Of a stretch of 14,137 nt of DNA, positions 6,996-14,137 are shown piece after piece. This DNA is from an uncultured Clostridia bacterium (GTDB taxonomy: Bacteria; Bacillota; Clostridia; Acetivibrionales; CALMWN01): NCBI GenBank assembly GCA_937873555.1, contig CALMWN010000303.1:1-14137 (forward strand), given 5' to 3'. A program made the translations under genes and the position numbers. Positions within the stretch are counted from its first letter, which is position 1. Every line of letters starts with the position of its first letter. The notes below the pieces were generated by a model. The model had not been told where the DNA came from and did no database searches. It saw nothing but the letters and a program-made list of their open reading frames with translations.

Positions 6996-7952
6996 ATGGC
7001 AGAATTGCAGATCGGCAATCCGGGAATCAACCAAAAAATCACCAGCGCTGGAAAGTTCCTGCTGAAAGACTTCAAAAAGCATAAATATGTCTATATTATG
7101 CTGATACCGGTATTGGCCTATTATGTTACTTTTCACTACTGGCCAATGTACGGCGCCCAGATAGCCTTCAAAGACTTTAATCCCGGAAAGGGAATAATAG
7201 GAAGCCCATGGGCTGGCTTCAGACACTTCGAAACTTTCTTCTCCGGAGTATACTTTTTCAGAGTTGTCAGGAACACTATACTGATCAATCTTTATGGCCT
7301 GATATTCGGATTCCCCGCTCCAATCATTCTTGCCCTGCTGCTGAATGAGCTCCGGAGCAGAGCATTCAAAAGGGTGGTTCAGACGGTCAGTTATCTGCCT
7401 CATTTCATATCTATCATGGTAGTATGCGGCATGATCATCGATTTTACGGCAAAAAGAGGTGTCGTGAATGATTTGATAGAAATTCTGGGTGGAACCAGAA
7501 GCTCACTTTTGTTAAAACCGGAAATGTTCAGGCTTATTTATGTGAGTACCGATATATGGCAGGGAATAGGTTGGGGGTCGATAATATACCTTGCAGCATT
7601 GACGGGTATAGACCCGCAATATTATGAAGCTGCTGTTCTGGACGGTGCAAACAGATGGAAACAGATATGGCACATTACAATTCCAGGCATAGCGCCTACC
7701 ATTATCATTCTGCTGATTTTAAGAATAGGTCAGATGATGAATGTCGGCTTTGAAAAGATCATTCTTCTGTATAATCCAAACACTTATGACACAGCCGACG
7801 TAATATCATCATATGTTTACCGCAAAGGCCTTTTGGATTTCAGCTATAGTTACAGTTCGGCAGTCGGGTTATTCAATTCGGTAATCAACTTTTCACTTTT
7901 GTTACTGGCAAATTGGATAAGCAAGAGACTAAACGAAAACAGTCTGTGGTGA
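6996..7952 (+). CDS. ABC transporter permease, LplB/YteP-like, importer 2
   Basis: A 318-residue permease of the LplB/YteP branch of CUT1 importers, which usually carry oligosaccharides or uronide-containing sugars. The first membrane segment (about residues 31-47) is followed by YWPMYGAQIAFKDFNP from residue 48, a signature of this branch. SYLPHFISIMVVCGMI in the middle and the EAA loop YEAAVLDGANRWKQIWHITIP from residue 210 are also diagnostic. The end matches the family too (NWISKRLNENSLW). AAAGGGGA at 6983-6990 lies 5 bases before the ATG. The next gene follows after 14 bases with a near-identical ribosome-binding site, so the two permeases are co-transcribed. Confidence 0.95.
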   Translation: MAELQIGNPGINQKITSAGKFLLKDFKKHKYVYIMLIPVLAYYVTFHYWPMYGAQIAFKDFNPGKGIIGSPWAGFRHFETFFSGVYFFRVVRNTILINLYGLIFGFPAPIILALLLNELRSRAFKRVVQTVSYLPHFISIMVVCGMIIDFTAKRGVVNDLIEILGGTRSSLLLKPEMFRLIYVSTDIWQGIGWGSIIYLAALTGIDPQYYEAAVLDGANRWKQIWHITIPGIAPTIIILLILRIGQMMNVGFEKIILLYNPNTYDTADVISSYVYRKGLLDFSYSYSSAVGLFNSVINFSLLLLANWISKRLNENSLW

Positions 7953-7966
7953 AAGGGGAGAGCTGA

Positions 7967-8848
7967 ATGGTCGTAAAAAGGAAAATCGGTGATTATGTTT
8001 TTGATACTATAAATATTATTCTTATGTGTTTATTGATTATTGTGACATTATACCCGTTCATATATGTTACATTTGCTTCGTTAAGCAATCCGTCAGCAAT
8101 GATTGCCCATAACGGTTTATTGTTTGCACCTTTAGGCTTTGAGATGGTTTCCTACCGCATGGTTTTTAAAAACCCCATGATTCTTACCGGGTATGCAAAT
8201 ACTTTGGTATATGTCATTGCAGGGACTTTCATTAATCTCTTTCTGACTACTCTGGGGGCTTACGCCTTATCCAGAAAGGGTTACTACTGGAAGAATTTCT
8301 TCATGTTTGTCATCGTGTTCACGATGTTCTTCGGCGGCGGCCTCATTCCATTCTACCTGGTTGTCAAAACACTGGGGCTGACAGATAATATGCTGGCACT
8401 GATTTTACCGCCTGCAATAAGCACATACAATCTTATCATCATGAGAACATCCTTTGCGGCTATTCCCGACAGTATGGAGGAATCTGCCAAGATCGACGGA
8501 GCCAATGATTTTATCATACTGTATAAAATCATAGTACCGTTATCCATGCCTGTAATTGCCGTTATGATTCTTTTTTACGGTGTATATCATTGGAACGCCT
8601 GGTTCAATGCGATGATTTTTCTCAGAAACAGAAACTTATATCCTCTCCAGCTTGTTTTAAGGGAAATATTGATTGCAAGCAGTACCGACAGCATGACCAC
8701 AGGTGTAGGCGGTCTGGATAAGGAACCTGTCGGTGAAACAGTGAAGTATGCTACCATCATGGTAGCAACTCTGCCGATTTTGTTTGTCTATCCATTCCTG
8801 CAAAAATATTTCGTCAAGGGCGTCATGATTGGGGCCATAAAAGGTTGA
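7967..8848 (+). CDS. ABC transporter permease, YtcP/LplC-like, importer 2
   Basis: A 293-residue partner of the LplB-like permease, most like Bacillus YtcP/LplC. It has the early LYPFIYVTFASLSNP motif, FFGGGLIPFYLVVKTLGL in the central helices, the EAA loop EESAKIDGANDF from residue 171 followed by IVPLSMP, and WNAWFNAMIFL from residue 209. The typical end YFVKGVMIGAIKG is intact. AAGGGGAG at 7953-7960 sits 6 bases before the ATG. After its stop, 68 bases separate it from the AraC-type regulator, with no terminator between them. Confidence 0.95.
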   Translation: MVVKRKIGDYVFDTINIILMCLLIIVTLYPFIYVTFASLSNPSAMIAHNGLLFAPLGFEMVSYRMVFKNPMILTGYANTLVYVIAGTFINLFLTTLGAYALSRKGYYWKNFFMFVIVFTMFFGGGLIPFYLVVKTLGLTDNMLALILPPAISTYNLIIMRTSFAAIPDSMEESAKIDGANDFIILYKIIVPLSMPVIAVMILFYGVYHWNAWFNAMIFLRNRNLYPLQLVLREILIASSTDSMTTGVGGLDKEPVGETVKYATIMVATLPILFVYPFLQKYFVKGVMIGAIKG

Positions 8849-8916
8849 TCCTCATGGAACTGCAGTCATCGTGCAATATGGGTTGATAAAGTTGATGATA
8901 CTGGAGGATGGTTGGT

Positions 8917-11256
8917 TTGTTGCATTCGATTATTCAGAAAATCATGCGTCCCATCAAAAGTTCATTCTGGCATTTTCTGATATCATACAGCAGTGTTTTG
9001 CTCATTCCTGTACTGTTGGTTTATTTGGTGTACTTTTTTTCCTCCCAGATCATAAAAAAAGAAGTGAATCAAACTGCTTCATCAATGCTTGAGCAAGCCA
9101 GATCGGTTATTGATTCCAGGTTAAAGGAAATTGACGATTTGGCGATACAGCTATCCTGGAATCCACGGATACACCACTTTATGAATGCTGCAAGGCCGTT
9201 GTCGGAATTTGACAAATATGAAGCTTTCAACATTTCCAAGGAATTAAGGAATTATACCGTATCAAACAGATTCGTCAAGGACTTTTATATTTATTTCAGA
9301 AACAATGACTATATCATCAACAGCCAGAGCAGATATGATCAGGCATTTTTCTACGATTATATCTGCAGCTACCCTGATAAAGGGCATGATCAATGGTACC
9401 GGGAGCTTCTGGGCAAATATCACTATAAGGAATATCTGGGATCCAAGCCGGTACTGTATGACAGCGGAAAGCAGAACACAATAACCTACCTTCAGTCCCT
9501 GCCGTTTGACGACAGACATCTGTGGCAGGGCACCCTGGTAGTTATGATCGACAATGAAGCCATAAATGACATACTGAAAAATATCGGCAGCGTTGAAAAT
9601 TGCTTTACCTATATAACCGACAAAAATAACCAGATCATTGCATATGCGGGGAAAGAGGATATCGTAAAACCGGTAAAGTACCAGGATCTGGCTGAAAACA
9701 GAAGGTTTACGACAAAAATGGTAAACGGCTCAAATATGGCAATCGCACATATTTCATCCCGTGCAAGGGATTGGAAGCTGGTTTCCATCACTCCGATGGA
9801 TGTCCATCTTGCGGAAGCCGTCAGATTAAAAAATTTAACGTTAAAGCTGTCCATGATTTTATTTTTGGTCGGGATTATTACAGCATACCTTCTTGTATAC
9901 AGAAACTATATATCCGCGAGGGATATACTTAATACAATCAACCAGAGACTTTACTTAAGCCCGTCGCAAACAGGCCGGAGGGTCAAGTTCCATTCGATAA
10001 AAAGTGTTGTGGAAAAAGCATTGGATGAGAGCCACAGTTTCAGGAAACAGATTCCGACCTTAAAGGCAGGATTTCTTGCAAAGCTTGTGAAAGGGAATAT
10101 CAGAAATGCAGACGAAATCAACAGCTATTTGAAATTGCTGGACTTATACTTCAAGCATCCGGTATTCTGTGTATTCATACTTAATCTTAGCTCTTCTTCC
10201 GGAAGCGGCAGCCTGGATGAAAAATTTACAGCACAATCCATTGAAAGACTTGCTTCGGATATTGTTTTCAAAATATCCTTTAACGATCTCAGTGTGTATG
10301 CTTTTCCTCTTGAGGACGACAAGATTGCGGTTTTATGCAACATGTCCGGCTACAATGATGAAGATAACTGTATTATTGTAAATCAGATAGCAGAGCAATT
10401 ATCAAAGCAGTTAAGCGAGGATAACGGTATGAATGTGACAATAGCAATCAGCGACTTCTGCCATGATATGGAGGGTATACACGGCTGCTACCAACAAGCC
10501 ATGCTTGCACTTAAATACAGGCTCATCAAAGGGAAAAACACAATAATCCGCTACAGGGATATCCTGCCGTCGGAAGACAAGGAGGACTATTACTATCCCT
10601 TAAAGACCGAAAACTGCCTGATCAATATGATAAAGGCAGGGGACACAAATGAAGTGAACAGGCTGCTCGAAGAAGTATTCCGTAAAAATTTCCTGGAAAG
10701 GCAGTTAAGCCCTGCAATAGTCAGATGCCTGATGTTTGACATGATGAGTACGGCATTGAAATGTATACAGGAGACCAATATTGCCTGGGAAAAAACCTTC
10801 AAGGAAAAGTATGACCCGAGTTCCCAGCTTTCCAAATGCGAAACCATAGAAGAATTGTTCATCACCATAAGGTTTATATATTCCCGGCTTTGTGAACATA
10901 TGAACATGAATAAAAAAAGCCACAATACTCTTTTGAAAGAAAAACTGCAGGTTTATATCAACGAAAATTATAAAAACAAGGATTTGTGCCTGAACTCCAT
11001 AGCAAGGGAATTTGATCTCGCGCCTGCTTACATTTCCCACTTCTTCAAGGAGCAGACAGGAGAAAACCTTATTGATTATTTGAATAAAATTCGTCTTGAG
11101 AAAGCAGTTGTATTACTGGAAGGCAAGGATGAGTTATTGATCAGCAAGGTTGCGGATGAAGTCGGCTACAGCAATACCAGTACTATGATACGGACCTTTA
11201 AGAAATATAAGGGAATAACGCCGACCCAATACAAGGAGCAATACAATTCCAATTAA
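8917..11256 (+). CDS. Membrane-bound AraC-family regulator, YtdP/YesS-like
   Basis: A 779-residue one-component transmembrane transcription factor. A membrane segment at about residues 17-41 is followed by a large extracellular region (about 42-305, probably a Cache-type sensor fold), a second membrane segment at about 307-328, a cytoplasmic linker, and an AraC double helix-turn-helix at about 674-779 (SIAREFDLAPAYISHFFKE and SKVADEVGYSNTSTMIRTFKK). There is no kinase domain and no receiver aspartate. The architecture and length match B. subtilis YtdP and YesS, which sit beside CUT1 importers. It probably senses an extracellular sugar and activates importer 2 from the membrane. GGAGG (8903-8907) abuts an ATG at 8908, leaving no spacer. 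I therefore chose TTG 8917, 9 bases after it; ATG 8908 would add three residues. The gene lies between the permease and binding-protein genes of the importer. Confidence 0.92.
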   Translation: MLHSIIQKIMRPIKSSFWHFLISYSSVLLIPVLLVYLVYFFSSQIIKKEVNQTASSMLEQARSVIDSRLKEIDDLAIQLSWNPRIHHFMNAARPLSEFDKYEAFNISKELRNYTVSNRFVKDFYIYFRNNDYIINSQSRYDQAFFYDYICSYPDKGHDQWYRELLGKYHYKEYLGSKPVLYDSGKQNTITYLQSLPFDDRHLWQGTLVVMIDNEAINDILKNIGSVENCFTYITDKNNQIIAYAGKEDIVKPVKYQDLAENRRFTTKMVNGSNMAIAHISSRARDWKLVSITPMDVHLAEAVRLKNLTLKLSMILFLVGIITAYLLVYRNYISARDILNTINQRLYLSPSQTGRRVKFHSIKSVVEKALDESHSFRKQIPTLKAGFLAKLVKGNIRNADEINSYLKLLDLYFKHPVFCVFILNLSSSSGSGSLDEKFTAQSIERLASDIVFKISFNDLSVYAFPLEDDKIAVLCNMSGYNDEDNCIIVNQIAEQLSKQLSEDNGMNVTIAISDFCHDMEGIHGCYQQAMLALKYRLIKGKNTIIRYRDILPSEDKEDYYYPLKTENCLINMIKAGDTNEVNRLLEEVFRKNFLERQLSPAIVRCLMFDMMSTALKCIQETNIAWEKTFKEKYDPSSQLSKCETIEELFITIRFIYSRLCEHMNMNKKSHNTLLKEKLQVYINENYKNKDLCLNSIAREFDLAPAYISHFFKEQTGENLIDYLNKIRLEKAVVLLEGKDELLISKVADEVGYSNTSTMIRTFKKYKGITPTQYKEQYNSN

Positions 11257-11317
11257 TTAAAGGTTTCAGTAAAATGAATATATCCCCAAAAAAAAATTAT
11301 TAGGAGGTACATGTATT

Positions 11318-12988
11318 ATGAAAAAGTCAGGCAGAATGCTCGCTCTAGTTTTATCGTTATTATTGCTTGCAACCAGTTTTGCGGGTTGTGGCGGTAATAA
11401 GCAGCAGGCAGCCAACGCTGACCAGAAAGCTGCAGGACAACAGGCGTCGACATCTTCAGGTGACCAGGCAAATACACTTCCGATTGTTAAATCGCCTTTA
11501 ACACTTTCGATTTTCTGGGATATGGATGCGAAGGCGACAGCTACAATGAAAAGTTATGCTGAAATTGGAATGTTCAGGGAGATGGAGAAGCGCACAGGGA
11601 TTAAAATTGACTGGAAACATCCGGCTACGGGGCAGGGAAAGGAACAATTCAATTTAATGCTTGCCTCCAGGGATATGGCGGATATGATTTACTGGGACTG
11701 GAGAAACAATGTTACAGGTGGCCCGGGAAAGGCTATCCAGGATGGAAATATAGTAAAGCTGAATGACCTGATTGATAAAAACTGCCCGAATTTCAAAAAG
11801 GTATTCAATGACAATCCCGAGTGGAAAAAACAAAGCATACTGGACGACGGAAGCTATTACATGTTCCCGTTCATCAGGGAGGAAAAGCTCTTAAGGCTGA
11901 GCTCGGCATTCCAGATCAGACAGGACTGGCTGGATAAACTGGGTCTTAAGGTTCCCACTACAATTGATGAATGGTATACGGTATTGAAGGCTTTCAAGGA
12001 AAAGGATCCCAATGGGAATGGAAAGCAGGATGAGATTCCTTTCGTATCAATAGGTGCAGGAGCCACATTTGGCACCACAACACCTACCATACGTGCTTTT
12101 GAATTTGCGTATGGAATAATCCACGGTTTTTATTTGAACAGCGGCAAGGTTGACTACGGCCCGATTCAAGCTGCTTATAAGGATTACCTTATTACCATGA
12201 ACAAATGGTACAAGGAAGGGCTGATTGACAACGAATACCTCGCTACCGATCTGAAATCCTTTACAACAAAGGTTTCCACGCATCAAGCCGGTGCATACCA
12301 CGGTATGGTAAGCGGCTACATGGGAATGTTCACCGACCTTGTAAGACCGAATTATCCCAACTTTAAGATGACCGGTGTTCCCTTCCCCAAAGGACCTGCA
12401 GGCAAATCCTACGGAACCCTTGACTTCAATTCTCCCGGCGGCGGAATGGCTATAACGACGACAAACAAGCACCAGGTTGAAGCGGCCAGATGGCTGGATT
12501 ACCTTTACAGCCCTGAAGGGAAAATGCTTTCCAACTTCGGTATTGAAAACGAGAGCTACACAATGGTGAACGGAGAGCCGAAATACACCGATAAGGTTTT
12601 GAAAAACAAGGAAGTGCCTTCAGTACCGAGTGCACTTATCAGATATGCAATGTCGATTTCCAGCGGTCCGTTCATCCAGGATAAGAGGTATCTGCCGCAG
12701 ATACTTGTATATCCAGAGCAGAATGAGGCAGTCCAGACCTGGATCAACAGCAGTGACCCTTCGCTTCTCATGCCTCCGGTGACTCCGACACAGGATGAGA
12801 GCCAGAAGCTGTCGTCCATCATGAATGAGATAAATACCTATACCGATGAGATGTTCAACAAGTTCATAATGGGACTCGAACCGATTGATAATTACGACAA
12901 ATATGTGCAGCGCGTCAAGGGCCTGGGAATTGACAATGCTATAAAGATTCAACAGGCAGCACTTGATAGGTACAATAATAGAAAATAA
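11318..12988 (+). CDS. Lipoprotein solute-binding protein, LplA/YtcQ-like, importer 2
   Basis: A 556-residue lipoprotein of the longer binding-protein class that partners LplB/YtcP permeases. The signal peptide has a basic start (MKKSGR), a Leu-rich core and the lipobox SFAGC with C24 lipidated; a Gln/Ala/Ser-rich linker follows. The mature part has FREMEKRTGIKIDW, LMLASRDMADMIYWDW and FGIENESYTMVNGEPKY, all usual for this class. DPNGNGKQDE (residues 230-239) is an EF-hand-like acidic loop that in related proteins probably holds calcium. AGGAGG at 11302-11307 lies 10 bases before the ATG. An out-of-frame ATG at 11311 has only 3 bases of spacing and opens no comparable reading frame. It would deliver an oligosaccharide-like ligand to the two permeases at 6996-8848. 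Confidence 0.95.
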   Translation: MKKSGRMLALVLSLLLLATSFAGCGGNKQQAANADQKAAGQQASTSSGDQANTLPIVKSPLTLSIFWDMDAKATATMKSYAEIGMFREMEKRTGIKIDWKHPATGQGKEQFNLMLASRDMADMIYWDWRNNVTGGPGKAIQDGNIVKLNDLIDKNCPNFKKVFNDNPEWKKQSILDDGSYYMFPFIREEKLLRLSSAFQIRQDWLDKLGLKVPTTIDEWYTVLKAFKEKDPNGNGKQDEIPFVSIGAGATFGTTTPTIRAFEFAYGIIHGFYLNSGKVDYGPIQAAYKDYLITMNKWYKEGLIDNEYLATDLKSFTTKVSTHQAGAYHGMVSGYMGMFTDLVRPNYPNFKMTGVPFPKGPAGKSYGTLDFNSPGGGMAITTTNKHQVEAARWLDYLYSPEGKMLSNFGIENESYTMVNGEPKYTDKVLKNKEVPSVPSALIRYAMSISSGPFIQDKRYLPQILVYPEQNEAVQTWINSSDPSLLMPPVTPTQDESQKLSSIMNEINTYTDEMFNKFIMGLEPIDNYDKYVQRVKGLGIDNAIKIQQAALDRYNNRK

Positions 12989-13016
12989 AAGGCCGGAGCA
13001 TTAAGCGAATGTAACT

Positions 13017-13071
13017 CCCGGTTGTGAAAACAGTATTTGAAATTCCTGTTTCACAACCGGGATATATTTTA
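13017..13071 (+). terminator. Rho-independent terminator after importer 2
   Basis: CCCGGTTGTGAAA (13017-13029) pairs perfectly with TTTCACAACCGGG (13049-13061). Beyond a single bulged A, CAG/CTG adds three pairs, giving 16 bp in all. The tail ATATATTTTATAG is AT-rich but has only four T's in a row. It ends the importer 2 operon and isolates the URO-D-like gene. Confidence 0.85.
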
Positions 13072-13115
13072 TAGTTTAGGAGAGTTCGACTTTTTTCATC
13101 GAAAGGGATAAAATT

Positions 13116-14137
13116 ATGAACCCAAGAGATAGGTACAGGGAAACCATTCTGTTCGGAAATCCGGACAGGATCCCCTTGAATCCGGGGGGACCCAGGGAAT
13201 CTACTTTAAAAGTATGGAGAACACAGGGCCTGCCTGAAGGTGCGGATTATTCCGATACTGTCATGGACATTCTTGGCATCCCCAGGGATGCAAGAATGAA
13301 GAAATACTACATTGATGTCAGCTTCAAGATGATACCGGATTTTGAACCGCAAATACTTGAACATAAAGACGGCCATTACATCATCAGGGACTGGATGGGT
13401 GCGATAACTGAGATATCAGACAAATATGACGAGTCATATCTGCGTTCCGCAAAGGATTTTGTAACAAGGAAATGGCATAAATTCCCGGTAGAAACGCGGG
13501 AAGACTGGGAGGAAATGAAAAAGCGCTTCAACCCGGAAACTTCAGGTAGGCTGGGCGAAACTTACATTCAAAAATACCAGGAAGCTATAGGGAAGGGATA
13601 TATTTCCACATTGTCATTCAATGGGGTTTTCTGGCAGCTTAGAGAATGGTGCGGCTTTGAAAACCTATGCATTATGATGATGGAGGAACCGGAATTTGTG
13701 CACGAGATGGCTCAATTCTGGTCGGACTTTGTCAGCAGTGTGCTTGATAAGGCTCTTCCGTTTGTTCAGCCGGACAATGTCCTGATATGCGAAGATATGG
13801 CATTTAAAGCGCACAGCATGATATCCCCCGCTATGACGAGGGAATTCATTTTACCGGCATACATGAGGTGGGTACCCGCCATAAAGGGCTATGGCTGCCC
13901 TGTGATAGAACTGGATAGCGACGGGTATATAGAAGAACTCATACCCATATGGATTGAAGCTGGCATAAACTGCTGCAGCCCGATAGAAGTCGCAGCCCAT
14001 TGCGACATATTGAAGTTCAGGCGGAAGTTCGGCAGGAAGATGGCCTACATGCAGGGGATTGACAAACGTATCATGGCTGCCGGGGGTAAAGAGCTGGAAA
14101 CTCATATTATGAGCATTGTACCTGAACTGTTTAAGGA
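13116..14137 (+). CDS. URO-D superfamily protein (uroporphyrinogen decarboxylase-like), 3'-partial
   Basis: The frame is open from ATG 13116 to the window edge: 340 complete codons, of probably 370-400. AAAGGGA (13102-13108) lies 7 bases before the start. URO-D-like features are the opening MNPRDRYRETILFGNPDRIP, EDMAFKAHSMISPAMTREF from residue 226, LDSDGYIEELIPIWIEAGIN from 266, SPIEVAAHCDILKFRRKFG from 288, and the MQGIDKR segment. It belongs to the divergent URO-D branch common in Clostridia and other anaerobes, near methylcobamide methyltransferases, not to haem-pathway HemE. No haem or corrinoid genes are in view. Members of this branch can move methyl groups on corrinoids, but I see no HXC zinc motif in the visible part, so the reaction is unknown. 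It follows the importer 2 terminator and may start its own operon. Confidence 0.9.
   Translation, partial: MNPRDRYRETILFGNPDRIPLNPGGPRESTLKVWRTQGLPEGADYSDTVMDILGIPRDARMKKYYIDVSFKMIPDFEPQILEHKDGHYIIRDWMGAITEISDKYDESYLRSAKDFVTRKWHKFPVETREDWEEMKKRFNPETSGRLGETYIQKYQEAIGKGYISTLSFNGVFWQLREWCGFENLCIMMMEEPEFVHEMAQFWSDFVSSVLDKALPFVQPDNVLICEDMAFKAHSMISPAMTREFILPAYMRWVPAIKGYGCPVIELDSDGYIEELIPIWIEAGINCCSPIEVAAHCDILKFRRKFGRKMAYMQGIDKRIMAAGGKELETHIMSIVPELFK

Noticed and set aside
6891..7403. 170-codon reverse-strand open frame
   Set aside because: It lies opposite the LplB-like permease, shows no recognisable domain and has no operon context.
8871..9092. Short + strand open frame overlapping the start of the membrane regulator
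   Set aside because: It has no family features and overlaps the strongly supported regulator in another frame; it is a shadow.

Overview
The window looks like chromosomal DNA of a low-to-moderate GC, saccharolytic Clostridia-type Firmicute. It carries purine-rich ribosome-binding sites (AGGAGG, AAAGGGGA), Gram-positive lipoprotein signal peptides, YesM/YesN-like and YtdP/YesS-like regulators, and CUT1-type sugar importers with no dedicated ATPase. The exact genus cannot be named from sequence reading alone.

Layout, all on the + strand. (1) 2-2102: the end of a YesM-like sensor kinase overlapping a YesN-like AraC response regulator, closed by a strong terminator at about 2164-2215. (2) 2310-5752: sugar importer 1. 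It has a good sigma-A-like promoter, a leader of about 120 nt that can be drawn as a three-way junction, two permeases, an intergenic stem-loop, a lipoprotein solute-binding protein, and a terminator-like hairpin. (3) 5751-6644: the C-terminal part of a glycoside hydrolase family 3 gene that lost its 5' half. Its homology begins inside the 3' arm of the hairpin that closes importer 1, which suggests a rearrangement junction. (4) 6645-6995: a 351-base gap with AT-rich inverted repeats and no clear promoter. (5) 6996-12988: sugar importer 2 of the LplB/YtcP/LplA type, with a membrane-bound AraC regulator encoded between the second permease and the binding protein, followed by a strong terminator at 13017-13071. 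(6) 13116 to the window end: a uroporphyrinogen-decarboxylase-like (URO-D superfamily) gene cut off by the window edge.

How the genes probably work together: the two-component pair at the left likely senses an extracellular sugar or glycan fragment and activates importer 1. In importer 2, a single membrane protein with an extracellular sensor region and a cytoplasmic AraC DNA-binding domain probably does the same job. Both importers would need a shared MsmX-type ATPase encoded elsewhere. The truncated GH3 gene shows that this carbohydrate locus has been rearranged.

I found no CRISPR array, transposase, phage gene, tRNA or rRNA, and no clearly new defence or biosynthetic system. The most worthwhile leads are the unassigned leader RNA before importer 1 and the GH3 junction. 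The URO-D-like gene next to a sugar importer is a weaker third.
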